The notes: generated from the letters alone by a model not told the origin. Shown: positions 9,259 through 18,250, counted from the stretch's first letter. The stretch: 64,000 nucleotides of DNA from Mucilaginibacter pineti (GCF_900101875.1 NZ_FNAI01000001.1:186001-250000); one strand, 5' to 3'. A program made the numbers and translations.

Positions 9259-10359
9259 TTATTGATGAAATAAAGGCATTGCCGGGAAGTATAAACCGGT
9301 ATAGGCTACATCGGCTTTTTGCGCTCCGGTTGCCGTGTCGTAAAAGTAAAGGTCGTTAACCTTAAAGTTTTCGCCATAGCCAGATTTTACGGTTGTAACA
9401 ATTAGCTGGTTGAGTTTTGCGTTGTAGCTAATTCCCTGGCCGTACATTTCTTTACCATCGGGTATTTTTATAAATGGCGTGGTGAATGAGGCGGCATTTG
9501 TTGCAGTGTATTTGTAAATTTCGGTACCGCCATTATACTGTTCGTTTTTAGCCAGGAAAATAGCATCGTCTGTTGTAGATGCTGTTATCGAACCTGTATG
9601 CCATGCCCCCCATGAGCCATTTATAACAAATGGTACAGCTATATTTTTAACCGTCAGAGTGACTGGATCAATACTTACCAACTGGTTACTGCCTGCTGCC
9701 CATATGGAACCGTCTTTACCTTTTGCAAAGGCAACATCTAAATCGGCAATTTTTTTAGCTATGGAGAAGTCGGCTTTTAATATTACTACACCATCAGTTT
9801 GTGATAATACAAAAATGTAATTGCCCGCTTTTATCATGTCGCCAACTTCACCATCAACGCCTGCTATCTTTGTGCCTAATGCTAATGTGGATAAATTAAG
9901 CGGGTAAATACCTTTAGCAGTACTTACCAAGCCATTATTGTTATCAAGAGCGATAAAGCTTCTCCAGTCGTTATCCATACTGGCGGCAATACGGCCGGTT
10001 TCCTTTAGCGTAAGTTCATCGGTAACAACTAACGGGCCCCCGCCTTTAACCAAAAGATATATTTTGTGATTAAAAATAGTTCCCGATTCTAACGAGGTGG
10101 TATTAGGGGCAAATGATTTATCCGGGTTTTCCTTTGTGAAAGCACTGTCAGTTAATTTACCTGTACCATAATCAAAATAACTTACGTTGCCATTAAGGGT
10201 TTGGTACGAGCCCTCATTTAATATAAAAAAGCCATTTTCATATTTGCCTGCTGTAACAATTAGTTTATTGTTCTCATCCTTTTTGCAGGAACTTATTGTT
10301 GCCAGTAATAATACAGGTAACAGGTAGGGTAAAAATTTTAAGGTAATGGATCTTTTCAT
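9259..10359 (-). CDS. Surface lipoprotein, DUF5074/BtuG-like beta-propeller
   Basis: A lipoprotein signal peptide ends at S-S-C-K-K-D (C25). The body starts with FFILNEGS, as does the neighbouring BtuG-like protein, and continues with repeating V-x-x-x-D/T-x-x-T-L strands typical of the YncE/DUF5074 propeller family. It is the last gene of the btuB operon. A role in holding cobalamin, or another tetrapyrrole, at the cell surface is inferred from homology to BtuG and from position. It is diverged from the first propeller and may have a different ligand. Confidence 0.7.
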   Translation of the reverse strand: MKRSITLKFLPYLLPVLLLATISSCKKDENNKLIVTAGKYENGFFILNEGSYQTLNGNVSYFDYGTGKLTDSAFTKENPDKSFAPNTTSLESGTIFNHKIYLLVKGGGPLVVTDELTLKETGRIAASMDNDWRSFIALDNNNGLVSTAKGIYPLNLSTLALGTKIAGVDGEVGDMIKAGNYIFVLSQTDGVVILKADFSIAKKIADLDVAFAKGKDGSIWAAGSNQLVSIDPVTLTVKNIAVPFVINGSWGAWHTGSITASTTDDAIFLAKNEQYNGGTEIYKYTATNAASFTTPFIKIPDGKEMYGQGISYNAKLNQLIVTTVKSGYGENFKVNDLYFYDTATGAQKADVAYTGLYFPAMPLFHQ

Positions 10360-10389
10360 TTTTATTTAATTGATTGTTCTGTTGAATGC

Positions 10390-11283
10390 TTATTTTAAAA
10401 GACTTAAGTCAGCCGCGCCGCCAAATTCAGTTGATTGTTCGCCCAGCCAGCCCATGTTATAGAGGATGCCGGTTTGTACTTTAATAAAGTCTATTCCCTT
10501 CAGAGACACCTTATTTCCATTTGCATCAATAGCGTTGGCGATATCAACTTTATCGCCACCCAGAGTATTGTCGGCATAACCATAATCAAACGATGCGCTG
10601 GTTATATAGGCTGGATCATTATCATTAATATTGCTTGATGGCAATAGTGAGCCAGATAGCGTATAGCTATTGGTTTTAAGGCCGATAGGGAAATAAGCCT
10701 GCGAATGGTAAATATTGGTTTGTATAACACCGCTTTTACCTTTGTTATCCTTCCACGGTACGCTGCAGGTATCGCAAGCTGGCCGGGTATAGGTAACCGA
10801 ATAATTGCGGGTGTAGCCTTCTTTATATTGCGCGCTGCCGGTAAGCTCGTACCAGGTATCGTCGGGTTTGCCGTTGCCGTTTGCATCTTGCATTACCCAA
10901 ATTACACCAGGTTCAGCAAATATCGAAAACGCGTTGCCGTATACAATAAAATCCTCTTTGCCAGCTGCGTTAAGTACGGTGTGGTCAAACCCAACTATGA
11001 TATAACCTCCCCAGGCGCCAAGGCTAACCAGTCCCTGGTCATTACCTAAAGTTCCATTAGCAGCAACCGTATCTCCAATGCCGGTGTTGGTAAACTGACC
11101 GGGGGCAGGGTTAAAATCAAATAATGTGGTAACGTATGCCTTACTTGTTGCGGTTATTGGGCGGATGGATGGCTCGGGTGTTGCTCCCGGGCTGTTATCC
11201 TTTTTACAGGATGATAATAAAGCCAATCCCAGTACAAAGATTATGGAAAAGCATTTAAATTGATTTGGGTTAAAATTGATCAT
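10390..11283 (-). CDS. Surface lipoprotein of the B12 uptake operon
   Basis: The signal peptide ends in the lipobox L-S-S-C-K-K-D (C26). The mature protein has G-A-W-G-G-Y-I-I-V-G-F-D and the acidic stretch DANGNGKPDDTWYEL, which looks like a calcium-binding loop, as in the cell-surface proteins that accompany btuB/btuG in Bacteroidota. It lies between the two propeller lipoproteins with short gaps, so it is in the riboswitch-controlled operon. Its job in uptake is not known to me; an accessory B12-binding or docking role is inference. Confidence 0.65.
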   Translation of the reverse strand: MINFNPNQFKCFSIIFVLGLALLSSCKKDNSPGATPEPSIRPITATSKAYVTTLFDFNPAPGQFTNTGIGDTVAANGTLGNDQGLVSLGAWGGYIIVGFDHTVLNAAGKEDFIVYGNAFSIFAEPGVIWVMQDANGNGKPDDTWYELTGSAQYKEGYTRNYSVTYTRPACDTCSVPWKDNKGKSGVIQTNIYHSQAYFPIGLKTNSYTLSGSLLPSSNINDNDPAYITSASFDYGYADNTLGGDKVDIANAIDANGNKVSLKGIDFIKVQTGILYNMGWLGEQSTEFGGAADLSLLK

Positions 11284-11310
11284 TTTATTGATTTTTATAT
11301 AGGTAAATGT

Positions 11311-12447
11311 TTAGTATGCAAATGCAAAATGTGCTGGGATATCACCCGCGGTTACCGACCACTCTTTTTTCCCGCCGGGGCTAAAGCTGTATAAAGTACC
11401 CGGGGTTAAATAATTTTTAGCATCGGTTACCAGCACTTCTTTTGTAACGGGATTTACGGCTATACCATAGGGTACTTTTATTTGCGCGTCGGTACCATCG
11501 GTAATGAATTTACTGTTCATTACAGTTTCGTCTTTTACGTTAAGCATGATGTAATTGGTAGTGTTTTTACCGGTGTTATAGTTAAACTCAAAGTTGTACA
11601 TATAGGCAATGTCGTCATCTATCCACAAGTTACTTACGCCAAAATCAAATGTTTTTTTTACCTGATCGGTCTTGGTATCAATCACGAATAGTTTTGATGG
11701 TATATTATAGTAATCGCCGCGCGAGGTAACATAAATATCACCGTACTTATCCGCTTTTAAACGGTCGAGGTTGATGGCTACATCTATACGTTTTAACTCA
11801 GTAAAGGAAGCCAGATCAATCACCGAAACGGTACGCTCATAATTCGGCGGACTATAGCCCCCTGAGTTAGCTACATATAGTTTTTCGCCAACTATAGCCA
11901 TTTCTTCGGGTTGGCGGCCAACGGTTACTTTACGGGTGATCTGCAATGTGGCCGTGTCTATTTCATTAACAGCCCCATTAGGCGCCTTCGGATCGCCAAC
12001 GGTACCCAAATACGCACTTACATATGCCTTGCCATTATGAAACGTTACATAGCGGCAATTGGCTATGGTTATTAAAGAAATACGTTTGCCTGTACGTGCG
12101 TTTAGGATCTCTACCTTGTTAGATACATTCACCACCACATATATTTTAGAGCCGTATATGCCTATATCGTTACCCACATCGCCCAGGCCTTTGGTCACAT
12201 CCGGGTTAATCTGATTATAAATATTGAGGTTGTAATTACCCGTTGTGTAATCCATAAAATCAAGCGATGCCCTGTTCATATTCATATTCCCCTCATTAAG
12301 CACGTAAAAGCCTTTTACCTTACTTGTTGGATCGGCAGTGGTTACGTGGTTTGTTTTTGTGGGTATAGGTACATCTGCTTTACGGCAGGAAGCTAAAATG
12401 AAGCATCCGGACAATAAACAAATTATTTTATAAATGATATTTTTCAT
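11311..12447 (-). CDS. btuG: BtuG-like cobalamin-binding surface lipoprotein
   Basis: A lipoprotein signal peptide (L-A-S-C-R-K) is followed by a seven-bladed-propeller-type sequence: GFYVLNEGNMN, repeated V-x-N-x-x-N-K-V-E-I-L and L-Y-V-A-N-S-G-G blades, and PYGIAVNP near the end. It matches the YncE/DUF5074 family to which Bacteroides BtuG belongs. BtuG caps BtuB on the outer surface and captures B12 with very high affinity. The gene lies 4 nt downstream of btuB. The symbol rests on family resemblance plus riboswitch context. Confidence 0.75.
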   Translation of the reverse strand: MKNIIYKIICLLSGCFILASCRKADVPIPTKTNHVTTADPTSKVKGFYVLNEGNMNMNRASLDFMDYTTGNYNLNIYNQINPDVTKGLGDVGNDIGIYGSKIYVVVNVSNKVEILNARTGKRISLITIANCRYVTFHNGKAYVSAYLGTVGDPKAPNGAVNEIDTATLQITRKVTVGRQPEEMAIVGEKLYVANSGGYSPPNYERTVSVIDLASFTELKRIDVAINLDRLKADKYGDIYVTSRGDYYNIPSKLFVIDTKTDQVKKTFDFGVSNLWIDDDIAYMYNFEFNYNTGKNTTNYIMLNVKDETVMNSKFITDGTDAQIKVPYGIAVNPVTKEVLVTDAKNYLTPGTLYSFSPGGKKEWSVTAGDIPAHFAFAY

Positions 12448-12451
12448 AGAA

Positions 12452-14593
12452 TTAAAAGGTTGAACTGATTGTAAAGCGGTAATTACGCCCCGGTAAAGGG
12501 AAATTAGTTACAACATCATTATATTGATTAAGCACATTGTTTATTTCGATAGTACCTTTTAATTTGTGCTTATTGTAATTGGTTGTGTAGGTAAAACCGG
12601 CATCATGTGTATAAAATGGTTTTACATAATTAGCCGGAATATGGGCGCCAAGATCATACCGTTCGCCTATATATATATAGCTGTAATTGAAGGATAGTTT
12701 TTTCCATTCAGCGCCAATTAGTACCGACCCACTGTTAACGGGTGTATAAGGTATTTGCTGATTATAAACATCGGGTTCGGTAGGGTCTGTAACATCCACG
12801 GCTTTTTGATGGGTATAGCTTATGCCTGTATTAATGAATACGCTGGTAGCCACCTGCCAGGTTGCCTGTCCATTAATTTCCAAACCTTTAATATGTACTT
12901 TGCCCAAGTTAAACATGATCCATCTTTCAAGATCTTGCCCCGGAATGGCCACTATTTTATCCCTTACTTGGTTGTAATAAGCATCTGCCTGTACAGCAAA
13001 GTATACCAGTGTATGCTGATGAAGGGTTTTATTATAGGTAAAACCAACATCAAATTGTTTAGTGTATTCGGGCCTTAAAAGAGAGTTGCCAATAAAGGTG
13101 TAATATAAGTCATTAAAAGTAGGCAGCCTGAAAATGCTTTTGTAAAATCCCCTTATCCTAAGGTCGGGATTATCTGTTGGCTGCCAGGAGAACAGCAGGG
13201 CAGGAGTGTAGGCTGTTTTTTTGCCTGCCGCTACTAAAGTATCTACGTTATCTTTAACAAAGGTGCCTAATATATTTGCCTGTAAATTAAAATGTTTAAA
13301 ATGCAGGTCGGTTGCTGCAACGGTTAATATGGTATGGCGCCGGGGACTTACAAAACGGTATTTAGCCGAATCGTTTTCTGTTGCGTTAAGTTTGTTCCAT
13401 TGATAATCAGCGGCCAAGGAAATATCCCAGAAAGAGTTGATGCTGTATTTGTTCGCTGCCGAAAAATATAACTCATGCTCATAATACTTGTCATTAAGTA
13501 AGCCTCTTGTCGTTGTAGTTTCCGGGTCGAGGTAACTGGTGTAATCATTGGAATACTTAGCACTAAGCATTAAGCTGTACCGGGTATCAAAAGTTTTGTT
13601 GTAGGTAGATTGTACAAAGATATTCCTGTCGCGCTGCCTTTGGTCAGATTCAAACCTGTTTGAAACAGCAGCCCGGGGCAGTCCACGCTCAGAATTGTAT
13701 AAATAACCCTTAACAGCCCATTTGCAGCTATCCTGCATTTTGCCAAACAAACCAAGTTCTACCCGTTGGGCGGAGATATCGCCGTTTTGCCGTATAGCGG
13801 TGGTATCATAAACGCCGTTGGTATATCTAAACTTGTACTTGCCGTTGGCATGGGTAAGTTCTGCACTTAATGAGCTGTAAATACTATCACCTAACTTATA
13901 ATTGAGCAATAATGACGGATTTACCAGTCCCATCCCGCCGGCCTTGAGGCTCACCTTACCATTTGCGTTAGTGCCGGGTTCAAAATGTGGTTGTTTGGCC
14001 ATAAGATAAATGGCGCTTCCCGAGGCGAAACCTTTCGCCGGTTGAAAAATATTACTCTTCTGCGCATTATATAGGTCTATCTCATCAATATTATCAAGCG
14101 AGAATTTACCCAGATCAACCTGGCCGTTCTGCGCGTTGCCAAACTCAATGCCATCGTAAAAAACAGCAACATGGTTAGCGCCAAGGCTACGTACATTAAT
14201 GGTTTTTAAGCCGCCTATACCGCCATAATCCTTCAATTGTACGCCCGAGAAAAATCGGATGGCATCGGCTACCGAAAGACTGTTGAGTTTTTCAAGTTCG
14301 GCGCCTTTGAGCATTTGCAGTGGAGTAGCCGATGTATTGCGTGATGAAATGCGGCCCGCGCGAACAGCAACTTCCTTTAAGGTATGTGTTTTCACCGTGT
14401 CGTTATCCCGTTTGCTGCTATCTGCTTTTTGAGCAAACAGTGTACTGCTAAACAGATTAAAGCCGGCAATCATCATTAAAAGGAATAAATATTTGTAAAG
14501 TTGTTGCAATATCTTGTCCGTAAAAATCAAACAAATAGCAAGCAGATTGTGAAGTACACAAAAAATGGAAATACACGATGGGTATATTTTCAT
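12452..14593 (-). CDS. btuB: TonB-dependent vitamin B12 receptor BtuB-like
   Basis: An outer-membrane receptor with a plug domain (LKEVAVRAGRISSR, then SVADAIRFFSGVQLKDYGG, about residues 70-180) and a C-terminal 22-strand barrel ending in R-F-T-I-S-S-T-F. A cobalamin riboswitch directly upstream supports cobalamin as substrate. The ATG at 14593 leaves an odd 28-residue extension before a good signal peptide; TTG at 14509 would begin QQLYKYLFLLMM and give a normal signal peptide ending at L-F-A-Q. Either start is possible. It leads a four-gene operon. Confidence 0.9.
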   Translation of the reverse strand: MKIYPSCISIFCVLHNLLAICLIFTDKILQQLYKYLFLLMMIAGFNLFSSTLFAQKADSSKRDNDTVKTHTLKEVAVRAGRISSRNTSATPLQMLKGAELEKLNSLSVADAIRFFSGVQLKDYGGIGGLKTINVRSLGANHVAVFYDGIEFGNAQNGQVDLGKFSLDNIDEIDLYNAQKSNIFQPAKGFASGSAIYLMAKQPHFEPGTNANGKVSLKAGGMGLVNPSLLLNYKLGDSIYSSLSAELTHANGKYKFRYTNGVYDTTAIRQNGDISAQRVELGLFGKMQDSCKWAVKGYLYNSERGLPRAAVSNRFESDQRQRDRNIFVQSTYNKTFDTRYSLMLSAKYSNDYTSYLDPETTTTRGLLNDKYYEHELYFSAANKYSINSFWDISLAADYQWNKLNATENDSAKYRFVSPRRHTILTVAATDLHFKHFNLQANILGTFVKDNVDTLVAAGKKTAYTPALLFSWQPTDNPDLRIRGFYKSIFRLPTFNDLYYTFIGNSLLRPEYTKQFDVGFTYNKTLHQHTLVYFAVQADAYYNQVRDKIVAIPGQDLERWIMFNLGKVHIKGLEINGQATWQVATSVFINTGISYTHQKAVDVTDPTEPDVYNQQIPYTPVNSGSVLIGAEWKKLSFNYSYIYIGERYDLGAHIPANYVKPFYTHDAGFTYTTNYNKHKLKGTIEINNVLNQYNDVVTNFPLPGRNYRFTISSTF

Positions 14594-14632
14594 TCCAGCC
14601 TCAATCCCCGAAAGCTATGAATTAATATGTTT

Positions 14633-14806
14633 GCCTGGCAGGTCTTCTGACTTACTCCCCTCGGTCCGGTCTTCCCATCCTGGTTAAGGGTAGTGACTTG
14701 CAGAATGGACGTTGGTTATGGAGCTTACAGCTGCGGGACAGTTCCGGAATTACACCAGATTCCCTTTTAATCCTGCTCTTTAAATAAAACAAAGGCAGGA
14801 ACCGAA
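14633..14806 (-). promoter_or_regulatory. Cobalamin (AdoCbl) riboswitch
   Basis: Read on the minus strand, the core is visible: GGGAATCTGGTGTAATTCC near the 5' side, then TGTCCCGCAGCTGTAAGC, and the typical 3' end AAGTCAGAAGACCTGCC. The element ends about 40 nt before the annotated btuB start, suggesting control of translation or early termination of the uptake operon when B12 is plentiful. Exact ends are approximate. Confidence 0.93.
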
Positions 14807-14813
14807 AGCGCTT

Positions 14814-14821
14814 CAAAGTTA
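14814..14821 (-). promoter_or_regulatory. Promoter -7 box for the B12 uptake operon
   Basis: Minus-strand TAACTTTG matches TAnnTTTG exactly and lies just upstream of the riboswitch 5' end, predicting a transcript start near 14809. An ATTG-containing candidate -33 region is near 14837-14841. Confidence 0.6.
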
Positions 14822-14941
14822 GTAACTTTAATAACAATATTTTGAAAAAGATGTATCGAAACAAGCGAATGTTACACACCGGTATCAAACTGTTTTTTAT
14901 TTGCGACGATAATGAGTAGTTTTACAGCAATAATTTTTATC

Positions 14942-15520
14942 ATGACTAAAAAAGATAACATTAACCGAAACATCATCATTGTTTTGATGATAGTGGTAGC
15001 AGCTGTTTTCAGGTTGCTGGCATTTAAATATCAGCAATTAAGCAATTTCAACCCGGTAGGCGCAATCGCTTTATTTGGTGGTGCTTACTTTACTGATAAA
15101 TGGAAAGGTTATCTTGCAGTGCTGCTAACTTTGTTTACAACTGATATTATCCTTAACTATCTGTACACTTCGAAATTTGTTATTGGGTACGATGGTATTA
15201 TCGGCGTTTATTTAAGCTTTGCAATTATGGTTTTTTTAGGCACTATGTTAAAAAAGGTAAATGCCTTAAATGTGCTTTTGGCATCAGTAGGTGCTGTGCT
15301 GATGCATTGGCTGGTTACAGACCTTCCTTTGTTTTACACCACGCTTAATCTTTATCCGCATACATTAGCTGGTTATAAAACATCATTAATTGCAGCTATC
15401 CCTTTTGAATACAATATGGTATACGGCACGTTGGTGTTTAGCGCAATTATGTTTGGCGGTTTTGAATTGGCCAAGAGTAAATATGCTTTTTTGCAGACCA
15501 AAAAACAACTGGCACTTTAA
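14942..15520 (+). CDS. DUF6580 family putative membrane transport protein
   Basis: About five to six hydrophobic segments in about 190 residues, with F-N-P-V-G-A-I-A-L-F-G-G-A-Y-F near residue 40 and MHWLVTDLP in the middle, match the DUF6580 putative transporter family. Small multi-span proteins of this kind resemble substrate-binding ECF subunits, but this is only an analogy. It is divergent from the riboswitch/btuB operon, so a link to cobalamin or its precursors is possible. ATG 14942 is preferred over ATG 14912. Confidence 0.7.
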   Translation: MTKKDNINRNIIIVLMIVVAAVFRLLAFKYQQLSNFNPVGAIALFGGAYFTDKWKGYLAVLLTLFTTDIILNYLYTSKFVIGYDGIIGVYLSFAIMVFLGTMLKKVNALNVLLASVGAVLMHWLVTDLPLFYTTLNLYPHTLAGYKTSLIAAIPFEYNMVYGTLVFSAIMFGGFELAKSKYAFLQTKKQLAL

Positions 15521-15540
15521 ATCAAAATATTAAAAATGAA

Positions 15541-15573
15541 AAGCGACCTGCCTATGTGTATGGTCGCTTTTTT
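15541..15573 (+). terminator. Terminator after the DUF6580 gene
   Basis: Stem AAGCGACC (15541-15548) pairs with GGTCGCTT (15562-15569) and is followed by a T-run, 20 nt past the stop codon. Confidence 0.85.
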
Positions 15574-15598
15574 TATGGACTAAGATATTTATTACGAT

Positions 15599-16285
15599 AT
15601 GAAAAAAGTTGTGGTGCTAACGGGCGCCGGTATCAGTGCCGAAAGCGGCCTTAAAACCTTCAGAGATAGTGATGGCTTGTGGGAAGGATACAATATACAG
15701 GATGTAGCCACACCCGAAGCCTGGGAGTGGAATCCCGTGCTGGTGCAAAATTTCTACAACGAACGCCGTAAATCTGTACTGGAAGCAAAGCCGAATGCCG
15801 CCCATTACGCGCTGGCTAAACTGGAAGAGCAATACGATGTAACCATTATTACCCAAAACATAGATGACCTGCACGAACGGGCAGGATCAACCAATGTGAT
15901 ACACCTGCATGGGGTAATTACCCGTTCCCAATCAAGCATCGATCCGCGGCTTACTTATCCAATAAACGGCTGGGAAATTAAAATGGGCGAACTTTGCGAA
16001 CTTGGTTCGCAATTGAGGGCGCACGTAGTTTGGTTTGGCGAGGATGTACCAATGATAGCACCTGCGGCTACCATATGCGCCGATGCTGAAGTTTTTATGC
16101 TGATTGGTACATCGTTGGCTGTATATCCGGCTGCGGGTTTAATAAGATATGTAGCCAAAAACGTTCCTAAGTTCATCATCGACCCCAAAATACCCGATGT
16201 AGGAACTGGCGGCAATATTATTAAAGTGCAGGAAAAAGCAACAGTAGGGGTGCCGGCTGTGGTTGAGCAGTTGTTAAGTTTATAG
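15599..16285 (+). CDS. cobB: Sir2-family NAD-dependent protein deacylase
   Basis: The NAD-binding GAGISAESG (about residues 8-16), ITQNIDDLHERAG and the catalytic H in HLHGV are present. FYNERR carries the Tyr-x-x-Arg pair that in SIRT5 and CobB favours succinyl and malonyl lysine. The four zinc-binding cysteines of most sirtuins are absent: after HGV comes a short Cys-free insert, as in a Bacteroidota subgroup. At 228 residues it is compact. It is probably cytosolic and removes acyl groups from protein lysines. The Dph6-like gene follows after 38 nt. Confidence 0.9.
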   Translation: MKKVVVLTGAGISAESGLKTFRDSDGLWEGYNIQDVATPEAWEWNPVLVQNFYNERRKSVLEAKPNAAHYALAKLEEQYDVTIITQNIDDLHERAGSTNVIHLHGVITRSQSSIDPRLTYPINGWEIKMGELCELGSQLRAHVVWFGEDVPMIAPAATICADAEVFMLIGTSLAVYPAAGLIRYVAKNVPKFIIDPKIPDVGTGGNIIKVQEKATVGVPAVVEQLLSL

Positions 16286-16323
16286 ACAAATCACCATTAA
16301 ATCACCAATTCACTAACTAAATA

Positions 16324-17037
16324 ATGAAGTGCATTTTTAACTGGAGTGGCGGTAAGGATAGTGCCCTTGCGCTGTATCACTGCCTGCAAAACCCGGCTTT
16401 TGAGGTCAAATATCTTGTGACCACAATTAATGATGAAGCTGACCGGATCTCTATGCATGGAGTACGCACTGAGCTACTGATCAAACAGGCCGAAAGTATA
16501 GGTATTCCATTGTATCAGATTCGCTTGCCCGAGATGCCCGGAATGGCCGAATACGACGCGGTAATGAGGAAGCATTTAACCCATTTAAAAAATGAAGGGA
16601 TCACACATTCTATATTCGGTGATATATTTCTGGAAGACTTGAAGGTTTATCGCGACACGAGGTTAAGTGAGATTGGTCTTACTGGGATCTATCCATTATG
16701 GAAACGCGACACCCGCGAACTGATTGGCGAATTTTTGAATTTAGGATTTGGTACCGTAATAGCTTGCGCCCAGGCAAAATTGAAGCACATTGTTGGAAAG
16801 GAGATAAGTCAAGAGCTTATAAATTCCCTGCCCGTTGACGTTGATGTTTGCGGCGAAAATGGGGAGTTTCACACCTTTGCTTTTAAAGGGCCGATTTTCA
16901 AAAATGAAATAAAATACAAAACCGGGGTAAAACTATTCAAAGAATACAAAGCCCCTAAAAATGCCAATGATTCTTGCAATGCAACAACCGATGAACAACC
17001 TGCCGGATTTTGGTATTGCGACCTTTTACTGGCTTAA
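16324..17037 (+). CDS. Dph6-like ATP pyrophosphatase (diphthine-ammonia ligase family)
   Basis: The N terminus has the PP-loop SGGKDSALA; GDIFLEDLKVYRD and CGENGEFHTFAF are family signatures of COG2102/Dph6. In eukaryotes and archaea this enzyme amidates diphthine on elongation factor 2, a modification bacteria lack, so the bacterial substrate is unknown. The length of 237 residues is normal. It probably shares an operon with the sirtuin. The proximity to B12 genes is suggestive but may be chance. Confidence 0.85.
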   Translation: MKCIFNWSGGKDSALALYHCLQNPAFEVKYLVTTINDEADRISMHGVRTELLIKQAESIGIPLYQIRLPEMPGMAEYDAVMRKHLTHLKNEGITHSIFGDIFLEDLKVYRDTRLSEIGLTGIYPLWKRDTRELIGEFLNLGFGTVIACAQAKLKHIVGKEISQELINSLPVDVDVCGENGEFHTFAFKGPIFKNEIKYKTGVKLFKEYKAPKNANDSCNATTDEQPAGFWYCDLLLA

Positions 17038-17254
17038 ATTTCAATTATTTGGCAATTTATGCCGCCAAATATAATTTTGTGTTTATACTTAAATAATTAT
17101 ATATCAATTTATTATTTTGTTTATATGATGTTATTGTTTCCTATTAGGTGTTGTTAATATAAATCAAAATTGAACCCCAATTGCAAATAGCCAAATTAAA
17201 TTCTGTTTGTGTTTTTTATTGAGTTTAAATATCTGTAAATGAGTAACTTAAATA

Positions 17255-17503
17255 TTAAAAGTTATAGCGATAGTATGCATCTTTAAAATCGGTGCGCATT
17301 TCTATAAAACGAGTGCCTACTTTCTTTAAAAACTCTTCGTCGAGCAATTCAAACACGCTGTTAACGCCATCGGTTAAATCCATTTCGGCAATTTTATAAC
17401 TCTGCTCCAGGGTACCCTGCTCTATCTTCACAATAAACTTTTGGTTCATGTTGAGGATAGATATTTTGAAATCTGGGTGTGGCAGTTCGGCAATAATTCT
17501 CAT
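17255..17503 (-). CDS. Conserved-looking small protein, unknown function
   Basis: This 82-residue protein has no signal peptide, membrane segment or motif that I recognise; it is a mixed alpha/beta sequence rich in charged residues (YKIAEMDLTDG, then FIEMRTDFKDAYY). It starts 3 nt after the stop of the CrtA-like gene on the same strand, so the two are co-transcribed. The tight coupling supports it being real. The 217 bp downstream are AT-rich and hold nothing I can name. Confidence 0.65.
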   Translation of the reverse strand: MRIIAELPHPDFKISILNMNQKFIVKIEQGTLEQSYKIAEMDLTDGVNSVFELLDEEFLKKVGTRFIEMRTDFKDAYYRYNF

Positions 17504-17506
17504 ATT

Positions 17507-18208
17507 TTAATTTTTTAACAAATCATTTAAAGGATCTTTTCCATTCAGTTTGCCAATGCTGGCAATAGGTATAAAACGGGCGAATAGTTCTTCGCTATAC
17601 CAGTTTTCGCTGCGGGTAAGTTTTATTACTTCGGCATGTTCGCGGCTTTTGTAGGCAAAGGCTTTTACGTCATCAATACTTTTCCAAACCGAAAAGGTAG
17701 CCTGCCGGTAAACTGGCGCTTCGCCAATACCAAAAGATGTAATATATCCGGGCGCGTTGGTCATTAAATTGGCTACCTCATCCACATGGTTCCAGAAGTT
17801 TTTAAGTTTACTCATTCTGATGGTGGCCCGAGTAAGCACAGCAACCGGCCCGTTGTAATCTTTTATAGCTGGCTTGCCAAAAGGCTCCTTGCCATCCCAT
17901 TTGCCATGACTTTGGATTGGTTGGCACAACAATGTCCATTTTTCGTACCCCAGGTGTCTCCACCAACCCGAAACAAATGAGTTGCTATAGAAACTGTCAA
18001 AATCTTCCCGACTTTCCCAGCAGGCCAATAAGCCCCATTGTTGCCAATCGGGCTGCAGATCAAAAGTGCCATTCCGCCCCGATCCCAGCAGTTTCCAAAA
18101 AGTACAGCCTTTCTGCAGCCACATCGGCAGGCGATGCAGCGCCATAGCCAGTAGTGCCAGGGGGATAAACAGTTTCCGATAACGAACTATAGTGAGGCTA
18201 ACTATCAT
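17507..18208 (-). CDS. Spheroidene monooxygenase (CrtA)-like protein
   Basis: The 233-residue sequence matches the CrtA-like family: G-W-W-R-H-L-G-Y, then TRATIRMSKLKNFW, S-F-G-I-G-E-A-P, TFSVWKSIDDVKAFAY and the C-terminal ENWYSEELFARF. CrtA is a heme-containing carotenoid ketolase in phototrophs; in Bacteroidota the substrate of the homologues is unclear. No carotenoid genes lie nearby. A heme or antibiotic-biosynthesis-monooxygenase-like role is equally possible. Confidence 0.75.
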   Translation of the reverse strand: MIVSLTIVRYRKLFIPLALLAMALHRLPMWLQKGCTFWKLLGSGRNGTFDLQPDWQQWGLLACWESREDFDSFYSNSFVSGWWRHLGYEKWTLLCQPIQSHGKWDGKEPFGKPAIKDYNGPVAVLTRATIRMSKLKNFWNHVDEVANLMTNAPGYITSFGIGEAPVYRQATFSVWKSIDDVKAFAYKSREHAEVIKLTRSENWYSEELFARFIPIASIGKLNGKDPLNDLLKN

Positions 18209-18250
18209 TACCTGCTAAATAAAAGATTTAATATGATATTCTGGAAATTT

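Noticed and set aside
14633..14806. Cobalamin riboswitch acting on the plus-strand DUF6580 gene
   Set aside because: The conserved core reads only on the minus strand, toward btuB.
16324..17037. Diphthamide synthesis in this organism
   Set aside because: Bacteria lack the modified histidine of eEF2; the PP-loop family match does not give the reaction.
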